Shown: in pieces, positions 53,566 through 62,600 of the stretch
Numbering within the stretch: the stretch's first letter is position 1
Layout of the letters: each line of letters opens with the position of its first letter
Assembly (NCBI GenBank): GCA_041608535.1
Contig: JBFISM010000003.1
Coordinates: 1-64,000 of the forward strand
Length of the DNA: 64,000 nt
Direction: 5' to 3'
DNA from: JBFISM01 sp041608535
Lineage (GTDB): Bacteria; Actinomycetota; Acidimicrobiia; Spongiisociales; UBA5794
Notes under the pieces: generated by a model
Told to the model about the DNA's origin: nothing
What the model saw: the letters and a program-made list of their open reading frames with translations, nothing else
Databases searched by the model: none
Program-made: the position numbers and the translations under genes

Positions 53566-54077
53566 TCGGTCAGGCGCAGGACGGGCACTCCGTCAGGTAC
53601 CCGATCTTGAAGCTCGGACAGGGCGACCACGGAGCCGGTAGCGAGCCCGGTGCAGTCCCCGATGTCGACCTCAGAGGTCGAAGACGCCTTGTGGCTACCG
53701 ACTTCGGTGGTACCAGCGGCGCTGGGGCCAGGGCTGCGATCAGGACCGCTGTGACAACAACGTCACTCGACGAAAGCGGGGCACGGGGAGATCCTCTCGG
53801 TCGGGTCCGTGAACTTGCCCGGCATCGTTGGCCAGAGCGCTCGTTGCGGCAAGGTGCCAACTGGACACGGGCTGGTTGACAAGCGACAACTCGACACCGC
53901 TGTCGTGTTCCGACCATGGACGGTCCACTCTTGACCAGAAGGTCGATCCGACAGAGCCACGGTGGGCTCGATGTGGTGCTGGCCCTACTTGCGGAGCGGA
54001 CCGGGTTCGCCCGGTCTCGAACGATGCGACTCTCTCCTTGTCTGGTCATGCCCGGCCGAAAGTGGGCGGATGGGTGA
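53566..54077. other. non-coding or decayed region
   Basis: No intact gene is evident. On the minus strand three neighbouring pieces in different frames look like parts of one exported protein: KFTDPTERISPCP, a hydrophobic VVVTAVLIAALAPAPL, and TTEVGSHKASSTSEVDIGDC followed by GSVVALSELQDRVP. They may be a membrane-anchored protein gene broken by frameshifts, but the evidence is thin. Confidence 0.35.
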
Positions 54078-55199
54078 TCAGCGCAGCGCCCGCACGATGC
54101 CTCGCAGGCTGAGCCCGAACGTCCGATACAAGCGCTTGCTCACCAGCACCGACAGTGGGAGCAGGCCGACGTGGTCGAGACCCGCGTCCGCCAGCGCTCG
54201 GATCTTGTTGACCAGTGTCGGAGGGGAGCCCCACAGCATCATGTGCTCGACCACCTCCGCCGGCACTGCCTTCAGCGCGGCAGCTAAGTCGCCCTCGGGG
54301 ATCGACTCGGGAAGGGCGTCGATGAATCCGCGCCACTCCGGACCGAAGGGATGTTGGGCGCCGACCTCGGCCCACGTGTCGGCCGAGCCGACCATCACCG
54401 CGATGCAGCGGGTGGCGAGTGATTTGTGGAGAACGCTGCGTGCCTCGGCGTCTGAGCGGGCCAGCACCACGATGCCGAGCAGTGACCAGGTGAAGTCGTC
54501 GAGCTCTCGGCCGATTGCGGCTGCGGCACGCTCGATCGTCTGCCGTCCCTTTTCGTATGTGGCCGGATCGGGTGCGAACGTCGGGAACCATCCGTCGGCA
54601 TAGGTTCCGGCCAGTCGAAGCATGCGCGGCCCGTGAGCGCCGAGCCAGATGCGCGGCTTTCGATCGGCCGGAACGGGCAGATCCAGAATGGCATGGTCGA
54701 GCTGAAAGAAGCGGCCCGCAAAGGTGATCGGTTTCGATGAGTCGAAGCCGGCGCGGATGATCTGCAGGCCCTCCTGCAGGCGGCCAACCGGCTGGTCGAG
54801 GGCCAGGCCATAGGGCTCGGTGTTCTCCTTTTCGCCGGCGCCGAGGCCGAGGATCGGAGGCCGCTTCGCCAGGTGAGCCAGCGTCACCGCCCATTGTGCA
54901 AGTGCAATCGGATGGCGCCGCAGGATGTCGGTGACGCCAGTTCCGAGCTGCATGGAGCCGGCTCGGCTCGCCAGGTGGCCCAGGACCGTGAACGGATCGA
55001 GGAACTGATGAGGGCTCGGGATGTCCTTGGCGGCCCACGTGTACTCCCGGTTCCAGAGATGGCGGGGAACGAAGTCCTGCCAGTGGTCCCACACCTGGAG
55101 AGAGCTCACTCCGGCCATCCGGGCTAGACGCGTCACTTGTATGAGCGAGCGGTGTCCCTGATTGGTGGGAACGACCAATCCAACGGCGATGGGCCGCAT
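54078..55199 (-). CDS. LLM-class F420-dependent oxidoreductase
   Basis: A 373-residue bacterial luciferase-like TIM barrel of the F420-dependent group. IAVGLVVPTNQGH starts the barrel; LQVWDHWQDFVP, LGTGVTDILRRHPIALAQ, ILGLGAGEKENTEPYGL, PRIWLGAHGPRMLRLAG and YADGWFPTF are diagnostic. ATG 55199 is preceded by GGAGGCAC. Substrate unknown. It is the second luciferase-like protein in the window, but a different subgroup from the kinase fusion. Confidence 0.9.
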   Translation of the reverse strand: MRPIAVGLVVPTNQGHRSLIQVTRLARMAGVSSLQVWDHWQDFVPRHLWNREYTWAAKDIPSPHQFLDPFTVLGHLASRAGSMQLGTGVTDILRRHPIALAQWAVTLAHLAKRPPILGLGAGEKENTEPYGLALDQPVGRLQEGLQIIRAGFDSSKPITFAGRFFQLDHAILDLPVPADRKPRIWLGAHGPRMLRLAGTYADGWFPTFAPDPATYEKGRQTIERAAAAIGRELDDFTWSLLGIVVLARSDAEARSVLHKSLATRCIAVMVGSADTWAEVGAQHPFGPEWRGFIDALPESIPEGDLAAALKAVPAEVVEHMMLWGSPPTLVNKIRALADAGLDHVGLLPLSVLVSKRLYRTFGLSLRGIVRALR

Positions 55200-55404
55200 C
55201 GTGTGCCTCCTTCTGGAGGTCTACTCCGATTGTCCGGATAGCCGTCGCCGTGTGAAGGGTCGAACGGCTGGACATGCGCGTCCGTGCCCTCAGTTGCAGA
55301 ACACGGCACCGGCTCCTGAGGCGCGGTTCGCCCTCGCCGCTGAAGATCTGTGGCAAGGCCCCGAGGTTGCTCATACCCGAGCCGGGTCAGGTTGGACATC
55401 GCGG

Positions 55405-55474
55405 TATGGAGGGCTTCAGCGTCCCTATACGAAGTTCACCGCGATTCAGCTCAGGCTTGCGGTCGTGCTCTAGG
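55405..55474 (+). repeat. dispersed ~70-bp repeat, copy A (diverged)
   Basis: Shares CAGCGTCCCTAT, CGAAGTTCACCGCG and GCTCTAGG with copies B and C; the 5' side is the most diverged. The rest of the 384-base gap 55200-55583 holds no recognisable gene. Confidence 0.6.
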
Positions 55475-55583
55475 TGACCGGCCGCCCATCGCCAGCCCTG
55501 GTCACAGTGGGCGGAGTGCGGCAACCGGCTCCCACGGATGCTACGCGCCCACTACCCGCGACATGGCTTGTTCCTTCTGTGCC

Positions 55584-56843
55584 CTAGCGATTCGGAAGGG
55601 CCGAGTACACGTAGACGGCTCCAGCGTCTAGGGCGCCCTCGTCGTCGTACCAGGCGCCGACTGCGATTGTGCCATTGTCGATCGCTAGTGCACTCCGCCC
55701 GAATGCCACGTAATCCGAAACGTCAGTTGGTGAGAGTCTGGCGGCCTCGACCCATGCGCCTCGCTCGTTCTTGTACACGTAGAGTGCGCCTTCGTGCGCA
55801 GTGAACCCGCCGCCTGCGATAACTCCCAATGTTTCGCCGTCGAGCGTCACCCTGCCGAAGAAGTCACCGGCTGCGCCGTCCGAGGCGTTCAGCTTCGCCG
55901 TTGGATGCCAGCCGCGGCGGGAACGCTTGAAGATATAGACCGATCCGGATGCGTCGCCAAGATCATCGTCACCTGCTGCCCCCACCGCGACCACGTTCCC
56001 TGACACTGCCATGGATCCACCAAAACCGTCACCGTCGGTGCCGTCTGGCGCCGCGATCTTGACCGGATCGTTCCAACCAAAGCGGGACCGGGTGTAGATG
56101 TAGCCGGCGCCTGCATTGGTACCGATCTCGTCGTCGCGGGCGTCGCCCACAACGATCGTCTCACCGTCGAAGTCCAGCTCCCAGGCGAAATTCTGGATCC
56201 CATCATCAGGAGCGGTGAGCTTCCCGGACTCGACCCACCCGGCGCGCACCCTGGTCCAGATATATACAGAACCGCCGCCGAGGACGTCTGGGTTCGGTGC
56301 ACCAGCCACGATGGTGTCCCCAGCAATCCTCACTGACGTACCAAGGAACTCGTCATCCTGAATCCCAGCTGGCACCAGCTTGGCGGACTCGACCCAGCCC
56401 GACACGGTTCGCGTGAAGACGTACACCGCGCCCTGACGAGCACTGAACACCCCGCCATTGTCTTGATCCGAAGCACCAACCACGATCGTGTCACCCTCGA
56501 TGTCAACCGAGTCGCCGAAATGATCGGAATCCTGGGCGTCCGAGGCAATCAACTCAGCGACCTCGGTCCACCCCGACCGCTCCCGCTCGAAGACAATTAC
56601 CGAACCCGAGAACATCGTATAGAGATCGAAGCCCGTCTTCGACGCAACCAATGTGTCACCATCAATCGCAGCCGCCTCACCAAAGTAGTCCCCCGATGCA
56701 GCGTCGGAGGCAGTGAGCTTCACCTCGAACCAGCGATCCCCATCCAAACCGAGCGCCGGAACAGACGTTGCCGTCGCAACCATCGCGGTCGCCAACACCG
56801 CAGCCACTGCCACCCGACGCGACATCAAGCTTCGCCCCTCCAT
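55584..56843 (-). CDS. secreted FG-GAP repeat beta-propeller protein
   Basis: A 419-residue exported protein. The start is ATG 56843 with GGAGGGG six bases upstream; ATG 56825 (MSRRVAVAAVL) also works. Signal peptide ends near VPALG. The rest is about seven units of ~50 residues with the pattern ASDGAAGDFFG, then GDTIVVGA, then GSVYVFTR and GWVESAKL, the FG-GAP integrin-like propeller. Likely an extracellular or surface protein, perhaps binding Ca2+. It sits between repeat copies A and B. Confidence 0.87.
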   Translation of the reverse strand: MEGRSLMSRRVAVAAVLATAMVATATSVPALGLDGDRWFEVKLTASDAASGDYFGEAAAIDGDTLVASKTGFDLYTMFSGSVIVFERERSGWTEVAELIASDAQDSDHFGDSVDIEGDTIVVGASDQDNGGVFSARQGAVYVFTRTVSGWVESAKLVPAGIQDDEFLGTSVRIAGDTIVAGAPNPDVLGGGSVYIWTRVRAGWVESGKLTAPDDGIQNFAWELDFDGETIVVGDARDDEIGTNAGAGYIYTRSRFGWNDPVKIAAPDGTDGDGFGGSMAVSGNVVAVGAAGDDDLGDASGSVYIFKRSRRGWHPTAKLNASDGAAGDFFGRVTLDGETLGVIAGGGFTAHEGALYVYKNERGAWVEAARLSPTDVSDYVAFGRSALAIDNGTIAVGAWYDDEGALDAGAVYVYSALPNR

Positions 56844-56970
56844 ACTGATCCCCTCCGCAGGCCGACACCATCTAACCCAAACATACTCACCGCAAACCAA
56901 GGCGAAGATCGCTCTTCCGCTCGCGTGGCTCCGACGGGACAACGTGCCGTCCGATGCGAGCCGACGCACC

Positions 56971-57060
56971 GAACCTGGCAGAAGTTCCGTCAGCAACGCC
57001 TCGGCCTTCCTTATCGAGGTTCACCGCGGTTGGTTTTGACCTCGAGGCGGCTGTCTAGGG
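56971..57060 (+). repeat. dispersed ~70-bp repeat, copy B
   Basis: Core 56990-57060 aligns over its whole length with copy C (58490-58560), with a one-base shift. It contains an imperfect dyad: CAGC-CGCCTCG on the left pairs with CGAGGCGGCTG on the right, leaving two unpaired bases in the left arm. No gene is visible between the FG-GAP start and this repeat. Confidence 0.75.
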
Positions 57061-57063
57061 TTG

Positions 57064-57420
57064 TCGGCGCCGCTCTGAAATGCCGGGCACCCGGACGAGC
57101 GACGGCCCGTCGGCGCGCCGGCGTTGTGGAGCGCCCCGAACCGACGGTCTGCGACGCTTCGAGCGGTCACTCAGCGCCGTCTCGTCGCGCAGCTTCGCCA
57201 TCGCTTTCATGACCTTGTCCAGGTCCAGCAGATTCGACTCGTTCACGAGGCTGACGACTGTCACGCATCTCTGCCCGTCGCCGCCCAACATCGACCAGGC
57301 AGCCGTTGCAAGACCGCTGCCCGATCCCCCTATTGAAGCCCAGGACACAGCACCGAGTTGCGCTGCGTCGTCAACCCAGCTAGCTGAAGGGAACCCTCCG
57401 CCGGAGCAGGGGGTTCCCAT
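57064..57420 (-). pseudogene. possible beta-lactamase-fold hydrolase C-terminal remnant
   Basis: A minus-strand frame reads GAVSWASIGGSGSGLATAAW, then QRCVTVVSLVNESNLLDLDK, like the last strands and helix of serine beta-lactamase-type hydrolases (glycine-rich turn followed by a VVVLVN strand). No upstream catalytic part exists and the tail is Arg-rich. Probably a remnant; chance resemblance is possible. Confidence 0.35.
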
Positions 57421-57468
57421 ACTGATGCGCCTGATTGAGCCTCTTCCGTCACCGCCGGTGGCGTGAAG

Positions 57469-57885
57469 TTACTTGCCAGTCCAGAACACTTCAGCAGTGG
57501 CCGAGAACTCGAGGAGTCCGGTACCGAAATCGGGGTCATCCACGAATTGCACCTCGCCCTCGAACGTGCACACACCGTGGTCGTGGGAGTCGGTGTTCTT
57601 GGGTGCCTTCTTTGTGAACTCGTCAGGTGGCAACACCACCGGTTCTCCCCCTTCCGGTGTGAACGTGGCGTTGAAGACAAAGCTGTACGGGATGTACACG
57701 CCCGTGCTTGCGGTCGCGAATCCCGGTGTCCAAATCCCGTTGCCGCTGTTGGCCGTGATGGTTCCGCTCGGAACGCCTTCACACACCAGCTCAAACGTCT
57801 CCGCCTTCGGGTCCGCCCCAGCAGGCAGCGCTGCCGCCACCACCAACACGGCCACCAAGGCAAAGACGAGCGAAAGCCTTCTCAT
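57469..57885 (-). CDS. secreted protein of unknown function
   Basis: A 138-residue exported protein with a clear Sec signal (LSLVFALVAVLVVAAALPAGA). The mature part is beta-rich and acidic with two cysteines (ELVCEGVPSGT, HGVCTFEGEV) that may pair. ATG 57885 follows AGGGAGGAATTC. No family recognised. It lies between repeat copies B and C. Confidence 0.75.
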   Translation of the reverse strand: MRRLSLVFALVAVLVVAAALPAGADPKAETFELVCEGVPSGTITANSGNGIWTPGFATASTGVYIPYSFVFNATFTPEGGEPVVLPPDEFTKKAPKNTDSHDHGVCTFEGEVQFVDDPDFGTGLLEFSATAEVFWTGK

Positions 57886-58012
57886 GAATTCCTCCCTCTG
57901 GGACGTGAGGCTTCAGCACGTGGCTGCGTACCTCATATCCACTGCCCTCCATCGCTGATCGGGCCTCCGCCACCCTTGTGAGCTCACCCCCTCCCCGGGG
58001 CATGCAGGCACA

Positions 58013-58059
58013 GGCCCTACCGCCTTGGTTAGCCGCCGGATACGGCCCGCGGTAGGGTC
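58013..58059. repeat. 11-bp stem hairpin
   Basis: Arms 58013-58023 and 58049-58059 pair over 11 bp with one G-T wobble, around a 25-base loop. It lies about 130 bases upstream of the minus-strand secreted-protein gene. Confidence 0.55.
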
Positions 58060-58466
58060 GAAAGACCATGAGCGAGAGCCATCGACAAGAGCGCACGCGC
58101 CGCACGCTATCGATGTCTCCATCGTCCCCCCCGACTTCGAGAATCCGTCGAGTCATGCTCCCGTTCGACCGTCGAGCGTCGCCGACGAGAACGCAGACGA
58201 ACGAAGACGTCGAGGCGCAATCTGAGCACCTCCCACCGGTCGATGTAGCCGCAGCTCAGGGTGGTCTCGGACTCGCGACGATTCCTTCCGAACCGTAAGC
58301 CGACCGGACGATCAATGCCAATCGTGTAGCCGTTCGAGATCTACAACAAGGACCATTCGTCCAGGAGACTCCCGTTCAGTAAGGTAGCTGAGTTGCCTTG
58401 TCCGTTCCTCCGAGCTCCGATCACCAGATCGGATACTCGAACGCCCATCTGCTGAGTGCGCTGGAT

Positions 58467-58560
58467 CGGAACATCCAGGTGCGGTTCAGTCAGCAGCGCC
58501 TCAGCGTCCCTATCGAAGTTCGCCGCGGTTGGGTTTGGCCTCGAGGTCGCTGTTTAAGGG
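58467..58560 (+). repeat. dispersed ~70-bp repeat, copy C
   Basis: Core 58490-58560: TCAGCAGCGCCTCAGCGTCC, then TATCGAAGTTCGCCGCGGTT and GGCCTCGAGGTCGCTG. It is the best match to copy B, and its imperfect dyad is again preserved (CAGC/GCTG and CCTC/GAGG). Confidence 0.75.
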
Positions 58561-58758
58561 AACCTGCGCGCTCGGTAGTGCCGGATAGCGCGCGGTCAAG
58601 GTTGCCCAGATCGCGCGTCGGCCTGAGTGAGCGGGGGGCGTCTATGTATGGCCACCGTCAACACGAGCGAAGCTCCGGAGGCTCGACCGGGCTTGGTAAT
58701 CATGGACCCCGATGCGCTTCGTGAAGGATCGGGGATCGGGTTCCGAGTCGGGGGCGTG

Positions 58759-59412
58759 TCAGCATGTGGGGCCCACCAGGCCGGTGAGCAGCTTGTAGGC
58801 GGCAGCTTTGGTTGGGCAGTCGAACTCGACCACTTCCCGGGGCCGGTAACGGCCGTCGCCGATTCCCCAAACGAGGATCTCTGCGGCGTTCTCCTTGCCG
58901 AGCTCTCCCCAATTGCCTTCGTCCCAGTCGGCGAGGCCCAGCAGGTGGAGAAGTGCAGTCTCGGTGTCATGATCGATCCTCGGTTCGATATAGGCGTGGG
59001 CCAGCTCGTGCCAAAGGGTGCGGGCTCGGGGAATGTGGCGCACATCCGGATCTTGCCGCGGGTAGCAGACGTCGATGGTGGCGGTACCGTCGACGTACAG
59101 CAGGTAGTAGCCGTCGTGGCCAAGGCAGTTGGCGCTGTCCTCGTGGAAGCGGATGGCGACATCCGGGAATTCGAGTCCGGCGTCGGCATAGGACTCTCGG
59201 GCCGCATCGACGGCGGCGGTCTCTTCGGCCGCTACCTCCGGGTCGGCGGCGCTCGATGGCTTTGCCTTGGTTGATTGATCGATGTGAGCATGCGCTGCTG
59301 TGTCGCTTTGCGCCACTGAGGGGACGATGAGCAGGGCCGGCACAACGGCTAGTGCCACGAGGCGGCCTCGCAATGCCTGCGTGCCACGTGGTTGTGGGGG
59401 GTGGTTTTCCAT
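58759..59412 (-). CDS. secreted HExxH zinc metallopeptidase-like protein
   Basis: A 217-residue exported protein with a signal segment at ~16-36 (RLVALAVVPALLIVPSVAQS). TLWHELAHAYIEP holds H135, E136 and H139 of a gluzincin-type zinc site, with E178 in KENAAEILVWG as likely third ligand. Cysteines at 96, 116, 199 and 217 may form disulfides. It is compact for a peptidase. No known family assigned. It lies beyond repeat copy C. Confidence 0.75.
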   Translation of the reverse strand: MENHPPQPRGTQALRGRLVALAVVPALLIVPSVAQSDTAAHAHIDQSTKAKPSSAADPEVAAEETAAVDAARESYADAGLEFPDVAIRFHEDSANCLGHDGYYLLYVDGTATIDVCYPRQDPDVRHIPRARTLWHELAHAYIEPRIDHDTETALLHLLGLADWDEGNWGELGKENAAEILVWGIGDGRYRPREVVEFDCPTKAAAYKLLTGLVGPTC

Positions 59413-59627
59413 GACCTCGGCGCTCCTTCTGTGCGGTTGCCAGATGGGCGCAAGGTCCGTTGTGGCGGTTCAGTACCTGCCAAGCGGGCGGATCGGGATC
59501 CTGATATCGAGAGTGGCGCGGATGGTGGGGATCCTCCGGTCGTCGAGAAACCCACTCGTACCATCGTTTTCGAGGGGTCGGCGGCGACTTTGCAGGTTCT
59601 TGACAGGTTCAGCCGAAGGTGTTGGGC

Positions 59628-62600
59628 ATGGAGCGAATGACCGGCGCACACGCACGGACGTATGGTTCAGATGTGGATATCCGCGTACTCGGCCCCGTGT
59701 CGGTGGTTGTCGACGGACGGCCGCTGGCGCTGGGTGGGCAGAAGCAGCGGACGGTTCTGGCCCTCGTCATTGCCGGCGCTGGGCGCTCGGTATCGGCCGA
59801 TGCGCTGATCGCAGGCGTCTACGGCGACGACGCATCGGACGGCGCAAAGCGCACGATCCACACCTACGTCTCCAATCTGCGAAGAGAACTGGGTGACGTG
59901 ATTGCGCCGTCTGGTGGCGGCTACGAGCTGCGTGGTGACCCAGCGTCGATCGACGCAGTGCGATTCGAGAAACTGTATCGAGACGGCAGCGAGCTCGTCG
60001 AGGATGCTCCCGAACAAGCGGCGACGCTGCTCAAGGACGCACTTGGGCTGTGGCGGGGTCATGCGTATGCGGACGTGGAGGCGCACACGGTGCTGGAGGC
60101 TGAGATGGCGCGCCTCGATGAGCTGCGCCTGTCTGCTCTCGAGGCGCGTCTCGGTGCCGACCTTGCGCTTGGTTTCCATCGCGATCTCGTCGGCGAGTTG
60201 GAAGCTGTGACCTCCGAATACCCGCTCAGGGAGCGACTCCGCGAGCACCAGATGCTGGCGCTGTACAGGGCGGGCCGCCAGAGCGAGGCCTTGCGGGTCT
60301 TCACACGGGCCCGGCAGTTCCTTGCTGATGAGCTTGGGATCGATCCATCCCGCGAACTGCAGGAGTTGGAGCAGAAGATCCTGATGCAGGACCCCTCTCT
60401 CGATCTGAGACCGAGGGCTGTGATCCATCGTCGGGCGATCCTGGCCGCTGAGCTGGACGAGCGATCGCGATTCGTCCCGGTTCATGAATTGGACGCGGCG
60501 CTGGTGCGTCGCAATGACACACTCGAGGCGATGGCAGCTGCGTCGGGTGGTTCCGTGCTCGATGTGCGTGGTACCGCCGTGTATGCGCAGTTCCCGTCCG
60601 TCGGCGACGCAATCGAGGCGGCCCGGGCTCTCGTCGATTCGACTATCCAATCAGCGGTTGACTTCGGCGATATCGAGTTGGGTGATGACAGCGCCTCAGG
60701 ACCGCCGGTCACGCGAGCACTGCGATTGGCTGCCGTCGCTCACCCAGCTCAGGTTCTCGTTGCTGAAGAAGCTCATGCCAAGCTGGCCACCGAGGGAACC
60801 GGTGGCTGGAGCGTTTCGGCGCTTGGTTTACAGACGATTCGGGGTCTGGATCGGCCGATCCAGGTCTTCCAGCTCGTCGGGGACGGTCTGACGAACGACT
60901 TCCCTGCCCTTCGTCTCGATCGGTTGCCGCCACCATTGCCCGGCGGTTCGCCGGGATCAGTCGCCGGCTACGAGCTGAGAGAACAGCTTGGCGGCGGGGT
61001 GACCGGTGTTGTGCATCGTGCATACCAGCCGTCGGTCGGTCGCGAGGTGGCTGTCCGAGTCATCCGCCCCGAGCTTGTGGACGATCCGCGGTTCGTTCGT
61101 CGTTTCGAGGCTGAGGCGCAGCGGATCGCCGCCGTTGACCATCCGCACCTCGTGCCGCTGATCGACTACTGGCGAGAGCCAGACGGCGCGTTTCTGGTGC
61201 ACAGGCTCATGCGGGGCCCCACGCTGCGGACCGAGATGTCTCGGCGGTCCCTGACACCTTCCGAGGTCCTTCCGTTGCTCGACCAGATCGGGGCCGCAGT
61301 GGCGGCAGGGCATGCACGAGGCGTCGCTCATGGTCGCATCCGACCCGAGAACGTGTTCTTTGATGAAAACGGATATGCCTACGTGGCCGACCTTGGTCTT
61401 GCCGCGATGTTCGAAGCGATGGTGAGTGCACCGGTGGATGCCTACACCTCACCCGAGGCGATCGGCGGCGCACCATCGGTAAGTGGCGACATCTACAGCC
61501 TGGCGGTCATCGCCGTCGAGCTGCTCGCCGGCGAGGAGCTGCCGATTGAGCGGGGTCTCCCGACATTGGGTTCCCCTGCCGACGGCGTGATCAGCCGTGC
61601 CACCCACGCACAGCAGGTTCAGCGGCCATCATCGGTACGCCGATTGCTCGACGACCTCGCAGCTGCGCTCGGGTCTACAGAACCGTTGCGTGGGTCGGAT
61701 CATCGGACCGATGTTCGCAATCCGTACAAGGGTCTGGAGGCCTTCCAGGAGGCCGACGCCGCTGACTTCCATGGACGAAGCGATCTGGTTGACGAGCTCG
61801 TCGCCGCCGCGGAGACCCAGTCGTTCACGCTCGTTGCGGGTCCATTGGGTGTCGGGAAGTCGTCGGTGGTCCGTGCAGGACTCATCCCACGTATGCGCAC
61901 TGGCGACACTGCGGGGTCGAGCGACTGGCTTGTCACAGATATGTTCCCCGGTGCTCGCCCCTTCGACGAACTCGAGGCTGCGATTGCTCGAGTTGCGATC
62001 CGAGCAACGGGACACTCCATCGAGGCCGTTCGGTCGGGCACGCGCACCCTTGCCGACATCGTCGCACAACTTCTCCCAGACGCGACGCGGCTGCTTCTCG
62101 TGATCGATCAGTTCGAGGAGCTGTTCACCCACAACTGCGACGAATCCACCCGGCGGCGGTTTCTGGAGAGCCTCATGTCGGTTGCCAACGATCAGGCCGC
62201 ACCGGTGCACGTTGTCGCCACGATGCGCGCCGACTTTCTCGACAAACCACTCGGGTACGCCGACTTTGGGCGCCTCCTGGCGTCTTCGACACTGATGGTG
62301 CCGGCTCTCGGCAAAGGTGATCTGGCCGAAGTTGTGCGCCTCCCCGCCGAAAACGTCGGCGTTGCGATGGACGACGCCCTCGTGGAGGCGCTCAGTGCCG
62401 ACGCTGACGACGAACCCGGGGGACTTCCGTTGCTACAGCACACATTGACCGAACTCTTTGAAGACCGACCAACGGACGAGCTCTCGATAGGCGACTACCG
62501 AGCTGCAGGCGGATTGGCCGGAGCCATCGGCCGGCGCGCTGAGTCGATCTACGACGACATCGACCCGACCGACCAGGCGACTGCACGGGAGGTCTTCCTC

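Larger units (their letters stand above)
57886..58758. other. 873-base gap with hairpin and repeat copy C
   Basis: No convincing gene. A + frame at 58068-58298 (76 codons) lacks a ribosome site and is Arg/Ser/Pro-rich. The gap holds the hairpin at 58013-58059 and the repeat at 58467-58560. Confidence 0.55.

Noticed and set aside
58068..58298. A 76-codon plus-strand frame as a small gene
   Set aside because: No ribosome site, low-complexity Arg/Ser/Pro composition, and it begins just past a hairpin. Not enough to support a gene.
55405..58560. Integron attC sites as the identity of the dispersed repeats
   Set aside because: The copies have an imperfect dyad with unpaired bases and a cassette-like layout, but I find no GTTRRRY / RYYYAAC ends in either orientation and no integrase gene in the window.
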